Below, piece after piece: positions 24,004 through 39,722 of a DNA stretch of 64,000 nt; the first letter of the stretch is position 1, and every line of letters begins with the position of its first letter. This DNA is from Strongyloides papillosus (Eukaryota > Nematoda > Chromadorea > Rhabditida > Strongyloididae). The position numbers and the translations under genes were made by a program. The stretch lies in NCBI GenBank assembly GCA_005656395.1, contig SRSI01000060.1, forward strand, positions 1,116,001 to 1,180,000, in the 5' to 3' direction. The notes under the pieces were generated by a model that made no database searches, was not told the origin of the DNA, and saw nothing but the letters and a program-made list of their open reading frames with translations.

Positions 24004-27000
24004 AAATAAACTGTTAATAGAATTATTGCGTAATAAAATTGAAAATTTTGTAAACATCCTTTTTTTTGTTGCTGACGTTAATATACAGAAATAAAATTAC
24101 TAATTTTTAGTACTTAAAGATAACATTTATTAAGTGTAATTTTTATAGATTTTATGATACTCTCTTAGATAATGAAATTCTTTAATGAAACAAAATGCTT
24201 TATTAATAAAAGATTATTCGAAAAATTTATCTAAAAAAATAATTTTGTGCGATCTTGAATACCACATAACAAACGATTCTGTTTATTATATATTCCATGT
24301 AATTAAAGAAAAAAGAAATACAAATAATATTTGTAGTAATTAAAAGTTCGAAATACTTGAATTATCAATTATTTTTATTTTTCTTCTATAAATATTAGGC
24401 TCCAACCGTAACATTATAAATTTTGCTGTACATGTTTTAGCTAAAAAATAATATATTAACATGATACATATTCATTTATCGTTATATAGATTTCATTATT
24501 ATAGAAATTTTTATATTCTTATTCTTTCCGTTATTTAATAAATTACATCTATCATTATTTCCATGGCATTCAAGAATTCATTAAAAATTTAAATAAAAAA
24601 ATAGTATTTTAATAATCACTTTATAACCTGTCCTAATGTATTAAAATTCATTGTATTTTTATTTAAATCTATACATATATAATAAAAATAATGATAAAAT
24701 TGCACAACTAACTTGTTATGTGAAAAAAAATTGTAGATACTTTTTTTCTTTCCTATAGACTTTCACCTTGTTTTTAGTTGTTGAACAATAAGATGAAATA
24801 ATTTTACCATTGTAATGAAAAAACAATTTTATGGATAATATTTGCTTTGTTAAAATTACGCTATAATATAAAAAAAAAGTATAAATTTGGTTACCTTTAA
24901 TATCTCGTGTTTAGTGTCTTTTTTTATTGCTTTATTAAATATATAATAAAATGACTAATTTATTGTTAATAAATATTTTATAACATTCGTGTGTTATTGA
25001 AATTTTTATATAACATATTTAATTATATAAAGCGTATAGAATTATGCTTATAATATAATTTTTTTCTATATATTTTAAAAGTATTTTTTTAAAAATAATT
25101 TCTGTTTATTGAAAAATACCGACAGTGTTATGTTATTCCAATATTTCTTCATAGATATCATTTTATTTTGAAAAATGCTATGTTTTATATTATAAGCAAT
25201 AAAAATCACAAAAAAGGATTATAAAATTGCATAAAATGTACTTTATTTAATTAATAATTCAATTAAATATTTCTGAAAATTTATTTATATTAATCTTGTT
25301 AAGAGATTAAATTAAGTAAAATATAAAAAACTAATGAAAAAAAGAAATAATCTTTTATTTTATTATTTATTCATAAATATGTAAAATTTTAATTGGTTGA
25401 TATCTTACTGTAAAAAAATAACATTAATAAGTCTATTTTACACTAACTATAATTGATTATTAATAAAATTAAAGATACGAAGATTTTCTTACTTCGAAAA
25501 TGAAAAGTTATGTACATTGACAATATTTTTCATTAAAAAAATATTATTTACCATTTCGCATATATTCATATTTTTTAAAAAAGACATATAATTATACTAA
25601 TAACCGCCGTTTTACATAATCAAAATGATACTTGACATTAAGCTGGTATCATTTTTATTACAATATCGCTTCATTAAATTTACTTTATAAGATATTGTTC
25701 AGTTTACCTTTATAAAGAGAAAAATGTTTCTGTAACCCAATGTAAATAAAAATCTCCCATAACATTTCTGATCTGTCCTTTTAACTTTTTATATTTATTT
25801 GCCAACATTGTGCTTTCCCTTGAACTCTAAATACGTACATAAATATATATCTATACCTTCCAACCTAAACTTTTATAATCTTAGTATGAAAAGTAAAAGT
25901 TATAATAGGTAAAGATTGATGAGAATATATAACATAAATGTTGTGTGAAGTTAAGGTGTGCGTTTAGATAATTATCCATATAATTCTTAGAACTATATAT
26001 GCCTTTATAAAGTAATAGAAAAACGAACATGTTCGTTTTATGTAATCTATTTTTTATTTTACCTCCATGTATAAAATTTTAAAATGAAAATTATTCTTAT
26101 GTTATATAATTTACTGTAGATTTAATTTATTAACATATATGAGAACATATCCCGCTTATTTTTTTTTAAAAAAAGAAGATAAATAAAATACATTAAAAAT
26201 TTAGTCTAAATGTTATTATATATCTTTTATATAGATATATTTATATTAAAAATAAAATATTTATTCCTTCGCACAGTTATCATATTCCATTTCATAAAAT
26301 GTTATACCTTTCACACCATCCATTTTTTATGTACCTAATTGTATACTAAATTTTTAGAATACACATATTTTTAATTATTTATACTTTTCTTGAATTAAAT
26401 TTCATATTAAAAATTTTCAAGAGTATTGTATATTAGTCAAAGTTAACTTTTAACAACACTAAACACGATTAAATTTTGTAGACATTTTATTTAATGCAAA
26501 AATATTTAATATATACTAGTTACTTTTATTGTCTTCTTACTGTGTAAAACCATATCTAAAAATTTTAATATCTATAATTTATTATTCATTCCTAATAATA
26601 TTTTTTATATATTCATTTTTATTGTCATTCTTCACACATTTTATATGTTTCTTTTAAATATCTTGATTTAGATCAACATACTTGATAATACATAAAATTT
26701 CCAATAATTTTATTTGTTTGTTGTTTGACATAATACACAACAACTACATTTAAAGCTTCCTTTAATTATCTTTTTATTAAATTGTTAATTTATAATTAGC
26801 TAAACAATTAGCTACTATCTATTGGTGATGTAATTAATCTATGTTTCTCTTTTGTACATATGTAACAAAATAAATTAAAATCTTACTTTTATCAAAATAT
26901 TCTATAATGACTTTTTTTTCATGATAAATTTTTGTTTCATTTATATTGCTTTTAATTTCTTCAATAGTAAAAAACAATCTATTGCTTTTTTTTTGTTATT

Positions 27001-30000
27001 TTAATTAGAGACACCAAAGTATCATTCATTTAATAACACTTTTATACAAAAATAATTCTATTATAATAGGTGAACTTGTAATTCTATCAACAAAAGATAA
27101 ATTAGAAGGTTATTTGTTGGTTGAATCATAACTTTCATGTTGATGCCGACAAATGCCAAGGATCTTTATTAGCAAAGTAAATCTTTTTACTATGCTTTGT
27201 ACATGGACATTTTGATGAATATTAATTACTTTTTACTAAAAGTAGATATGTGATATAATTTATATAAGTAGTTAAAATATAAATCTAGCTGTAATTGTAA
27301 AATTTTCTTTGATCATTTGATTTTAAGAATAAATCTTATAAAAAAATTAAATTAGTATTGTTTTCTTTCTTCATTTTGACTTATTTTTACAATAACTTCT
27401 TTCTTTATGATTATAAATTTAATAATTCATTGTTACCTACAGTTCACTTATTGTTCAATAAAGATAGTTAAGTATTATTATTTGAGAATTTTCAGAAATC
27501 ATATAGTGATAATCCTAATTTTTGTTATCTGTATCAGTTAAAATTCATTTTAGTGATTAGTTAACATAGAAATGCACTATAAAAGATAATGATTTGCATG
27601 TACTATAAGTATTGTTATGATAAATAAGATAAATATTTCAACAATTTAACAGTTTGTATACTTGTTTTTAACATATGATAATTTATCTAAATGTATCAAA
27701 ATTTTGGGAAAATTTAATCGTTTTGTAATATTCCATATAGTTTAAAGTAATATTATTTAACGAAACAGAAAAAAAAAGATTATTTTTTTTGTAAAAACAT
27801 AAAACATTTTATCATGTATAAAATCTGTTTTCTAATATTTCCTATTTTGTAAATATCTTATTATGTATTACTATACAAAAGAAAAATGTAACAGCTTTAA
27901 AATATTAGCTGTAGAAATTGACAGATTTTCAAGTTTTTCTAAGCCTTTTTATATCGAATAATTATTTATATTAAACAGTAGAATTATTTTTAAAATTCTA
28001 TATAAACTGTATATTTATGAATAAATTTGTAAGAAAAAAGATGCGACCTTGCTAAAATGATATCAAATTGCTTAAGATAAATTTCAAACTCAGTTTGAAT
28101 TCTACAATTTCTAAGTATTATTAAACTTATATAACTATTTCTTTATTATATGCTGATGCTTAAAAAATTTATAAATGTAAAGTAATTATTTATAATACCC
28201 TACTTGATTTATTTTTACTATCATTTTTCTACATAAATTAAAGTAAAAAATTTGAATTTTAAATAGTTAATTCATTGTGTCATGAGTTTATATCTCAATT
28301 AAAATAACCTTTTTTTCTATTACTATTAATTTAGTTGTAAATATCAATCATAGTTTTTAAGTTATATTTAAGAAATCAAAGATATAAATTTCCATTATTA
28401 TTATATTTTTATTATACATAAGAGTTAATATTTTAAATTATTATACTAAGAAGTTGAATCCTTAAATAGATAATTTTATATACTCTTTTAATATTACCTT
28501 TATATATGTAACAATTTTTAAATTTATAAATTTTAAACATAATATTTTTTTAAAAATTAAGTTATTTAAAGTAAAAAATCATTTTATAGGATAAAAAAAA
28601 ATAGAATGACTATACAAAATAGTGAAATAGATCAAATTTTTATTCATAAAATATTGTTATTCATTTATTATCTTAGTTATAATACCTTCAAACAAGAGAT
28701 TTTACCAAGGTCATCACATAAACCTATCGTAATTTATTGGCAATAGATAATTTGGTGTAAAAGAAGATTATTTTACAAGATGAGGATGTCTCATAAATAC
28801 ATTTTTCTTAGCATTGATAAATTTTGATTCACCTGATTTTAGGTTCTTTTTCGTACTATTTTACGATCATATTTATAAAAAGAAGTTAATCATTATTTAA
28901 CATCTTAAAATATCAATGATACATCTGTTTTGTTTTTTAAATAATATTTAATTTTACCTTAATGTTTATCATTTAAAAATGTTTAAATTTTATTTGTTTA
29001 TTTTATAAGTTTTAAAAAGTTTAACATTTTGACAAAATTTTGCAATAAGATAGATAAATAGTGTTTGATTAAATATAAAAGGTATCTCACTGTCGAAAAA
29101 TTTTGAATATTTAAATGTCATAATATTTTATAGTCTTCCTATTTCTTGACAACCACCATCAATCTATATATCTTTTATAACAATTCATCATCATTATTTA
29201 CTCTCACTTTTCATGTGACAATTCAACTTTTGGCATAATTACAAAAAGTGTCCTCATAACTACCTATATATGGATATCCATATATATTATTTTATAATAT
29301 AAGTGGATACCTATTGTGTACTTATTTAAAGTATTTTTACCTTATTCCTATACACTACATCCTATCTATTGAACCATAATTATACACTCTAACAATTCAA
29401 TTTAAACAGTTTATCTATGTCCTGATTAGACTTAATTTTAATTTAGTTGAATACAATCTAAAAATCAAACGTTTTTACTTTAAAAATGTAAAAGTATTGG
29501 TGTTTTCTATAAGGAAAACTTTGTTACTGTTTTTATTGTGTAAAATTATTAAAAAAAGGTTTTGTATGTTAAGTGAAATAAATAATGTATGAATTGTTCA
29601 CTAAAAGTACATTTTAATATTCTTCAAAACTTATAAATTACTCATATATCATAATGTTTTGACTAATTCTACTTTTTCTTCTCATATAAAATTCATATTT
29701 TTTTTGTAGGTAAAAAATTCATTTTAATTAATTATCTTTGTTATAAAAGAGGTAGTAAAATATATTTCAAGATATTTATTTATAACATTTTTTCTTTGAA
29801 CTTTTTAATAGAAATATTTTATTATTAATTATATCTTTATTTAACTTATGAAAATGTTTAAAATTTCCCATAAATGTAGAGGTTACTTTTTTTGAACTTC
29901 AGCTATTTAATCATTTAAAGTTTTTAATACTCCATTTTTTTTCAATTACACTTTAAATTATTCTTTGAAATTTTTTGATAATACTAAAATGTGATGTCTT

Positions 30001-32715
30001 TCTGATGAGAGCAATTTCACTTCTTTTAGATATTTAACAATGTTTAAAGTAAATTTTACATAATATAAATTGCATTTTTAAATTTTATTTAGAAGAATAA
30101 AAAGTATCAATTACTGTGAAAATTTTCTCATTACCTTCTATAATATGTAACTTCTTTACATATATTTTTATAAATTTCAAATGATATTTTAAAAAGGTGC
30201 ATTATAATTTAATTCCTAATAGTTACCTTCCCATACATTCCGATATTTTTTAATTATCTGAGAATTTTCGACTCAGCATCTGACTGGATATTGAAGCTCA
30301 ATTAAATTAATCATAAAAATAATAATAATATATAAAGAGACACATTTTCTAATTAAAAATCTGATTTTGTTGGTTAATAAATTAATGTATGATGGATGCA
30401 ACATAAATATCAATCATAATCTACCACTTAAATATAAGCTTAATCAAGTTTTATTATTAATAGAATTAAAATCCATTATTTTTCACTTTTCTTAATACTA
30501 TTTTAACTTTATTTGCCTGTAATAATATGTATGTGTAATTTGAATTAAATTAGTTATCTTATTATGAGTTAATTTGTCTTTAATATATTCATGAATCATC
30601 ATATAATTAACCATGCTTTTTTCATATTTCAGGATCAGATAAAAGACAACATGTTTAAGTTTATTACGTAAATTTATTTATTAATGATAAAATCTTGTTT
30701 GTATAAAGAACTTCTTTCTTTGAAAATATATTTGTCAAGTATACTTTTTACTAGCTTTTATTAAATAAAATAAAAATTGCAATTTTTTATAAAATATTAC
30801 GTTCTATTTTTACTTTTATTTATTCATTCAACATATGAAAATTTTATTTCCATAGAAAATAAATACATTAAAAGTTTTGTTTGACTTAGTACTAATAAAT
30901 ATATTCATATATGTGTATTATTAAATGATCCTATCAATTTAGATGTTTTTTATAATAAGAAATCATCCTAACAAAAGTAAATCATTTTTTATCACAATTC
31001 TCCATTATACTATATCTCGACAATCTAAAATACATTTAATGGTTTCTTTTAGAAATAGGAAAGACGAGTTGTTGGAGGAGGATATTCATTTAGCATGTCT
31101 AATTTTATGAAATCAAAACTTGTTAAATTTATGTAAATAGAATTAAAAAAATATTTTTAAAAAAAACTTCATTATGTCTTAAAAATTATTTTTTATCATA
31201 TTATCTTTTAAATATACATTTTGTTATCGTAATATTTAATGTAAACTTTTTTATTTTTTACAACATTTTACTTCCTTGAGTGGTGTAAAAAGATTCTATG
31301 AGACAATTGTTATGATTAATGTTCCTTTTAATCATTTTATTTTTATTATATTTTATTATTACAGATATGTTAATCATAGTAAGAATCATATAAGGTAAAC
31401 ATTAATACATTAAAAGATTTGAGGTTCATTTTCTTATAATAATACCCTTATTTTTGAATGCTTCAGTGATTGTAGACTTTTGAACCATCATTTAAATATA
31501 GTTATTATAAAGGAAGTTATACTCTTATCTTTAGACTTTATCTCTCATCAACACTATATCATCTTCTTTAAATTTATACCACAAATGACTGTATTGTAAG
31601 AAAAGATAACAATAAGTAATACTTTAAAGCCTCATTTAAATTAGTTCCTCACAATACCTATTAAAACATATATCAACAATTCAAGTTCACCTTTAATAAG
31701 CATGTTTATTGGAATATCTTCTCTTTGGTTGATGATTTATGAGAAATATAACTTAGAATAGTAAGTCTTGTTATTATTAACATTCCACTAATAATATTCA
31801 ATAACTATTGCTTATTATTGCTATAGATATTATCTCATTAAATATGATCATTTTTAACTCATCATTTTGTTTCAAATACCATAATATACTTAACTTTTCA
31901 AAGTTTTCTTTTACTATAATTTCTTGTACAAATAAAATAAAAAAACTATTTTACTAATTATTTAATTAATACATTTTTTTATTATATTCTTTTCTATTTA
32001 CCTAAACATTCATTTTACAGCTTATTACTAATATAAATAAATTTACATAAAATATTATATAAATTGTCTTGTTGTTCTGTAAAAGTTCAGGAAACCAAAT
32101 AAATTAGTAATCACTCATTTTATATTACTTACAAATCTAGTTTACCGAAATTTTCTTAATACAAAAATGCATAAAAGTTAAACCTTTTGATTAAATTATA
32201 ATTTCTTGATTATTTTACCAACAAACACAGGACATCTTTTTACAATCACTATTTATAAAAAAAAAACTTTTCTTTTAAACGATATTTTGAAGATAATTTT
32301 TAATTATATTGTTTTATATATAACGTCTTATTTTTATCACTATTTTTATCCTTCTTTTATTTTTTTGATTTCCTATCATTTTTGATATACGTATAACCTT
32401 TCAGGAATTTTTCATATATTTACTTTTTATTATTGAAAATCAACTTATCGTTAAAATAACCTTTTTTGTATAAGAAATCGGATTTTGAAATAATTTTTAG
32501 TTGTTCTAATTAAATAGTGGTTGCCAGACGAGTTATATTTTCATTTACAAACAATTTTTACACTAACAAGTACATGTTTTTTTTTATTTTCTGTCAATTA
32601 ACTAACAATCTATAAATTTCTTTTCAAATCAAAATTGGGGAAAAAAATTCATAACATTCAAACGTAGAGGTGTAATTTTCTTATACAAGAGGAGAATAAA
32701 AAAGTACAAAAGAAG
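24004..32715. other. 8.7-kb gene desert upstream of shn-1
   Basis: No coding frame, tRNA or known small RNA was recognised. Isolated signals are a strong acceptor (TTTCATATTTCAG ending at 30632), a G+C-richer patch at ~31050-31130, a 10-bp stem at 25622-25655 and a 22-nt palindrome at 29265-29286. Its length and position before a neuronal scaffold gene fit an extended regulatory region or unseen 5'-UTR exons. Confidence 0.45.
29265..29286. repeat. 22-nt perfect palindrome
   Basis: An A+T-rich palindrome centred on GGATATCC and flanked by TATATA on both sides. Such palindromes arise by chance in A+T-rich DNA, but the GGATATCC core is less expected. Confidence 0.4.
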
Positions 32716-35700
32716 ATGAATAATACTACAGTTACTGAAGATAATGAACATATAAATGTTCAAATTTTCGTACCTGAATTAAAGTTTCAAGTAAGTTTTT
32801 TTCATTAACAATAGAAATTTGTTATTTTGGTGTATTAAGATTACTGATATATATAAATACCAAATTATTTCTATTATCATATTAAAAGTACCTTTATAAA
32901 ATTAGAAAATGTCAAGTATTCATTATAAGAAAATCTGGAAAAAATAATAAAATTATACATTATATTTTTATTTATATTAAGATATCAAGAATACTCAATC
33001 TTATAATTTTATTAATCAAATGTACTATTGTTTACTTTTTATAAATTCAGTTAGGGGAGTTAGTGACATTTAAATTATACTGATACTTAATTATATTTTA
33101 TTATAAGCATGATAAAAGCTTAAGATTATTATCTTATAGCAAGCAGAACACGTATATTATTTAGTCTTTGAAAAAATATAAAGAATTAATTTTATATATA
33201 AGAGTTTTATAATATTATGAAAAGATTTTATTTTACAACAAAAGTTTTTACCTTAACAATATACAAAGATATATTGAAAATTTTATAAACATAACAAAAT
33301 ATTTATTTGTGATTCTAATAATATAAAGGTTACTACAATAATTTTCTTTTAAAATTATAATTGTATTTAAGTCTCTTCAAGACTCTCTAACATCATATTA
33401 AAAACTTAATATAGAAGTAATTTTATTCACTAAATATAATAATATTCATCTTCTTTCAAAATTAAACATTATTCATTGAAATGTATACATAAAAAATTTA
33501 TTTTTTTGTCTAAAAAAGTTTTTATTTTTTAGAAATGTTTATGTGTTCATTTGAACGAGATAGTCTGGGATATTAAACAAAAATTATTAGCAACACTTCC
33601 ACAGGTAAGTAGTTTTGTTTTGTAAAAATTTTTGATATTAACATATAAATACTTTTTCGAAAATGTGACTCTTGTTAAAAATCAAGTTTACATATTTTTA
33701 TTTCTTATTTTATTTTTTTTATTTTATTTTAAATATGTCGCAACAACTTTGAACAACAAAAATTGTTGTGATAACAACTGGTTCATAGAACATCATTAAT
33801 CTTTATAACTACCTGAAAAAATAAAAATTTAAATGATGGTCACATAACAATAGAATCATATAAATCCATTAAAAAAATCTGTAAATATATTATTTATATA
33901 CAATTATTACTTTTTATTTGTTTTCAATAAATAACTTTATCTATTCAAATGTGCTACATTTGAGACAAGAGGTCATCCACTAAAATAATAATTTTTGTTT
34001 AAAATTATATCTTATATCATATCCTCAATTTTTATTTAATTAACATTTCATTGGAAATTAAGTAGTATGCGAAGAAATATTGAGTTTGTATAATTATAAT
34101 CTTTACATTTTCATTATTTAATAATGATTCTAAAACATGCTTTTGATTTTAGTGGTAATATTTTAAATCTAGATATATATATTTTATTTAATTTTAAATA
34201 ATAATATTATTAATTTTTTTCTTTTATTTCAGCCACTACCACAAGCATTTAATTTTGGATTATTTTTGCCACCGTGTGACGGTAGAGCAGGTAAATTTCT
34301 TTTAGAAGATCGTCCAATACAAGATTATCCTTTTCACGATTGTGTACCATATCTTGAAGTAAGTTTTAAAAATAATCTGTTAAACTATTTTTCAACATAT
34401 ACCACATAAAACATATTTAAGTAGGTGCATTTTTAAAGTGCATTACAAGCTTTAATCTTCTTTAAATTTTAAAAAAGTACTCTTATAACATTTTGTTGTA
34501 TCACTTTTTTTCCGTCAAATAGATACCTAGCCTGCCTTCTTTATTTATTGTCCACAATATTTCACAACTTTATTACAAGTACCACTAAACACGACTACCG
34601 GTATTAAAAATATTTGACAATCAACTTATATTTTGATTAGAATTTAGTTAAACAAACTCGATTTCTCATTTTATTTTTTCACTTTAAAAATAATAACTCT
34701 AAATAATTAATTTTTAGTGGTAATTTAATTTTAAATACATTTTAATTGCCTCAAATTTATCTTGTATATGTTCTTTTAATTAATTTAAACAAATTTCTTT
34801 GTATTCTATTAAATAGAATATCTGAAAAACTTTTTTCTTCTACTTGTGTTATACTTTATTTTAATTATACCTTTCTTTTTTTCTAGTAAAATTATTTTGT
34901 CATTGAAAATATAAGGTTTTTCTATTATACTATTGTACAAAAGAATTTTTTTTGTTTATAATTTTTAAAAATTGAAACTTTTACATTTTTATTTATTTAC
35001 TATATTTTACAGTTTAAATAAGATTATATATTTTGTATGTAATCCTTAAACTGAACTAATAATTATTTTTATTATATGTATATTGTGATACATAAAAGTA
35101 TTTAAAATAATTTTTGTAAGTGTACTATCTTTTCTCACTAATTAACTATAGTAACACTATAACTCACTTCAACCTTAAAATTTATATTAGAATTTCTATA
35201 TAAATAGGTTCAACAAAATATCTTTAACTAGTTATTTGATTAGAGTTATTGTTCAAAGAACAATAATTATTACTATTAGTTTTGATAAATAAGTCTATAA
35301 CAGGACTGGTCCTTCAGGACATACTATTCACTCTTTACACATGTCATTTCAAAACTTTTTCTAAGTAGCTTTTTAACTGTATTTTATTTAAATATATAAG
35401 AACCTACTAAAAGAGATTGTTTTAATAATTTAGAATTTATTAAATTACGTGAATTATACCTATCTTCATATATTTTATATTTTCTACTCCTCAACAAATG
35501 TATTAACTTTTTCGTCCTATTCAACCTATTAAAACTATTTTATAAATAATATGCATTAATTTTTCTTTTGTATAATAATAAGATAATGATAAAAGATTAT
35601 TTAAAATAGTCGTTTTTTTGAAGATGAAATGAATAGATTCTAATAATTAAAAAATTATTTTTTAAAATTAGATCTAACATCTATATATTTCTGATAACTA

Positions 35701-38700
35701 AAAATTTCTTATTGTGCTAGTTTTCATTTTATTAGTTGTATGATATTTAAAAAAATAATAAAAAGTTAAAATATATATTTATACATATATTTTAATAATC
35801 TAGAATTCTTCAGACAACGTAACCATCAATGAAGCATGTATAAATTCTATTCTTTAAACAATGGTACATTGACTTATGATTTTATTCTTACTTGAAATTA
35901 ATACTTAAATTTCACTTATATCATATGTTCATTTTGTTTTCACTATTATTTATTTTACTATTTTATTTAGAATTATCGTAACTTTATTTACAGAGATAAA
36001 TATTAGTTAATTGTCTTCTTGGTAATAGTTTTTGTTATAACTTATAATGTTTTGAATAAATATATACAGAAAACGAGTATACTTTTAAGATTTCATTTTT
36101 ATTTTGTTTTTTTAGTTAAAATATAAAAAAAGAGTATATAGGATGTTGAGGCTCGATGAAAAGAGCCTCAAACAACTTCATTCGAAGTCTAATTTAAAAA
36201 AGTTTATGGATTATGTACAATCAAGGAACAGTGCAAAAGTTGAAAAATTTTGTCATCAAGGATTAGATCCTAATTTCCATGATGTTAATGGTGAGACACC
36301 CTTAACATTGGCAGCTGGTATTCAAGATAATCGTGATGTCATTATCCAACTAGTTGGTGGAGGAGCACATCTTGATTTCCGTAATAGTGAAGGACAGGTA
36401 AGTAATACGAAAAAAATATCATTGTAATTAAATTGATTGAATTTTTAAATTTCAGACCGGTCTCCATAAAGCAGCATTTTTATCGTTAGTTGGTAATGTC
36501 AAAACAATGTTAGAATTAGGTGCTTCACCTAGTTATAAAGATCCAATAGGATTAACTCCATTATACTATTCAATGTTAACGACTGAATCTGATGACAGAA
36601 TAACAGAAATGTTGTTAGCTGAGGCATCAGAAATAGGTGTAACTGATATGCATGGTAATCATGAAATTCATCAAGCTTGTAAGAATGGACTAACAAAACA
36701 TGTTGAACATCTTTTGTACTACGGTGCTAACGCTAATGCGCAAAATATAAATGGTAATACACCTTTACATGTATGTTCTGTTAATAATAAACCAGAATGT
36801 GCGCGTGTTTTATTATTTCGTGGTGCCAATGTTAATATTCAAAATAACCAAGGGCAAACTGCATTACATGTTGCGCAGTTAATTGGTAATCAACAAGTAG
36901 TAGAAGTTATTCTCCATTATAATCCAGCTTCTGTTGTCCCATATAGAAGTACCCCAAAATATAATACTAAAAGGAGAATTCCAAGTAGTACGATTTCAAG
37001 AAGAAGATCATTAAGTCAAGTATCAATTTCAAGTAGTATGCAATCAGAAAATTTTTATAGAGCACCATCACAGATGTCAAATTCTATTTCTGCATCAAGA
37101 TTAAGTTCTATTAATATGAAAAATAATATGGATGATCAATTGAGTAATGATTCATCATCAATAACAATGATCCCTAGTTCATCACCAAGCCTTCATAGTG
37201 GAAATCAAACAATATATTCAAGTAATAGAACTGATTATGGAACATTAAAAAGGTATACACCAGATAAAATTTTACCAACACCACCAGGTTTTGAAGCTAA
37301 TATTCCAAGGATATTAGTTATACCTCGTGGACCAAAAGGTTTTGGATTTATTTTAAGAGGTGTCAAAAATTTAGAGGAAAATGAGGTATTTGAACCAACA
37401 CCATTAGTACCAGGACTTCAATTTTTTGAGGGTGTTGATATGGCTGGTATGGCAATGAAAGCAGGATTGATACCAGGAGATTTTCTTCTTGAGATCAATG
37501 GTATTGATGTTCGTAGAGCATCCCACGAGCATGTTGTACAAATGATTCAAATGGTACAAGAAACAATAACTTTAAAAGTTATAACAGTTGATTCCTCTGC
37601 CCAAAGTAATCATTTTGCTACATTAAATCCAAATACATTAAGACGCTCAGTTCATTATGGTGTAGTTAGTCGGCAACCACCACCACCACCACTTCGTCAT
37701 CCTAGTACATCATTATCTGTTGCAAGGGGTATCTCAATGCAACAACATATCTTACCATGTTCTTCAATGAAATTACCTAATTATAATCATATGACTCAAA
37801 GGAGAATATCAGCTGCTGAGTTGGAAAACTTGATGGCAAGACGCAATATGCCTGTTCAAATGTGTACTCCAAATATTAATAATTACGATATGAGCGATTT
37901 AATATCCAATTCAAGTGAATATGCTTCATCTAATGGTAAAAAGTTCAATTCAGTTGCTGATATGAAGCGTAAAAAACAAGTCCGTGCTTCCATGAATACA
38001 TCTATATATGAAGCATCAATAGAGAGTCAAAAAAATCACTATGGAGCACCACAACATTATCAACAATCATATTATGGTTATGAAAGTCGTTCTATTCATG
38101 GAAATGAGAGTAATGATTCTAGAATTTATTATGGTGATAATCAGCATATGAATATTAAGCAATCGAAAAGTTCACCTGAAGTCAATCAACAATATACATA
38201 TGATGGCGACAATTATAATCAATTAAAAAATAAAAGGGTACATGGCGTAGGCCGCAAATCATCGATTTCATCAAACTCTGAATATTCAAAAACATATAAA
38301 ACTTCACTTAGGCCTAAAACTCCACCGCCACCGCCACCAATCTCTAATTTAATGGACGAAGAAGACGATGATGAGCCCCCAAAAATTCCTCAAGTTGATT
38401 ATAATGATTTTGATAGTGATGAGACTGATAATGAGCCGAAAATAATTTACCAATCAGCTCAATCAACAGTAATCAAAACACATCCACCAAATAATAATAA
38501 ATATCCGGAAGAGAATAAAAAAGCTTCTACTACCAAGTCTGGATCTGGCGTTCCTCCACCACCACCACCTCCACTACCAATTAATTTATTAAATAAAACA
38601 CCAACAAATAAAAAAAATGACAATAAATCATCAAATAATACAACAAAATCAATTGGAATATCAACAGCTTTACTAACTACTGTAAAATTGAATTCAGTAC

Positions 38701-39722
38701 CAACAAATAGTAATAATATAGATTCAAAGGTTCCACAAGTTAAAAAAATTGGTAAAAGATTAGACTTTGATTCCGATTTACGTAATGCACTGGCTAGAAG
38801 AAGGCAAAAAGTTTGTGTTGAGGATGAGGATGGTGATGATAATGGAAAGTCAAATGAAAGTTTAAATAATATTGGAGCACTTAGTTTAAAGGAAAGTGTT
38901 AGAGAGAATGTTGAGAATCAACAAAGTAAATTATCTGTAAATGTAATGGGAAAAAATAGTAATAATTGTTTGACACAAAAAAAGGATAGCGGGTATGTTA
39001 AGAAACTATTATAATCATTTATAGTTATGTATAATTTAGGTACACATCATCACGCACATCCTTAGAGCCAAGTGAGAATGGAGATGATAGTCATCATGGT
39101 GAGAATCATGAAAAAAATGATAATATTATAAATAAAAATAATATTAAAAGCAATACAGTTTCATTAATTTCTCAACAAATAGAGGAGTCATGTAATGAGA
39201 TATCCCCATTAAATATAGGAAAAAATTATAACCCAACGATTAAAATAAACTTTGCTTCTGAAACTGTGAGTAGTAAAATTTAATATAGAAATAAATAAAA
39301 ATATCTAATATTTTTAGAAAAATGGTAATAATATGTCGTATGTAAGTACTACATATGTTTATGAACAAAAAGCTGAATCACCAACATCTGGCAGGAGTAT
39401 AGAGGGCCCGATAAAAACACCACCAGTTGATTATGATGAACCAGACTCTGGACATGGTGATTCAGATCAAGATGATAAACCACACATTTTGAATGGGTAT
39501 AAAAATAAAGATTTAATAAATTGGACTGTAATGGACGTAATTGATTGGTTAACATCTATTCGTATGTCTGAGTATTCTAAAAATTTTCAAAAACGTAACA
39601 TCCGTGGTGCTGATTTGATGATATTTGATAGAACTAAATTTACTCAATTAGGTGTAACAAGGATAGCTCACCGACAATGTATGGAACAAAGTTTAAGAAG
39701 TTTTAATTCTAATGTCGCTTAA
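32716..39722 (+). CDS. shn-1: SHANK synaptic scaffold (SPN-ANK-PDZ-Pro-SAM)
   Basis: Seven exons (32716-32790, 33533-33604, 34233-34358, 36116-36397, 36456-38992, 39040-39265, 39318-39722) join in phase to 1240 residues. Order: SPN domain over the first ~100 residues (GRAGKFL, DYPF, then YKKRVYR); ankyrin repeats ~118-338; a PDZ domain ~470-564 whose carboxylate loop reads GFGFILRG, with the SHANK-specific EPTPLVPGLQFFE insertion; proline-rich stretches near 593, 807 and 884; and a C-terminal SAM domain ~1170-1238. There is no SH3 domain between ANK and PDZ, as in C. elegans SHN-1. SHANK scaffolds postsynaptic receptors and channels to actin and, in worms, affects IP3-receptor signalling. Introns 1-3 are unusually long (742, 628 and 1757 nt) and may hold enhancers. 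Confidence 0.96.
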
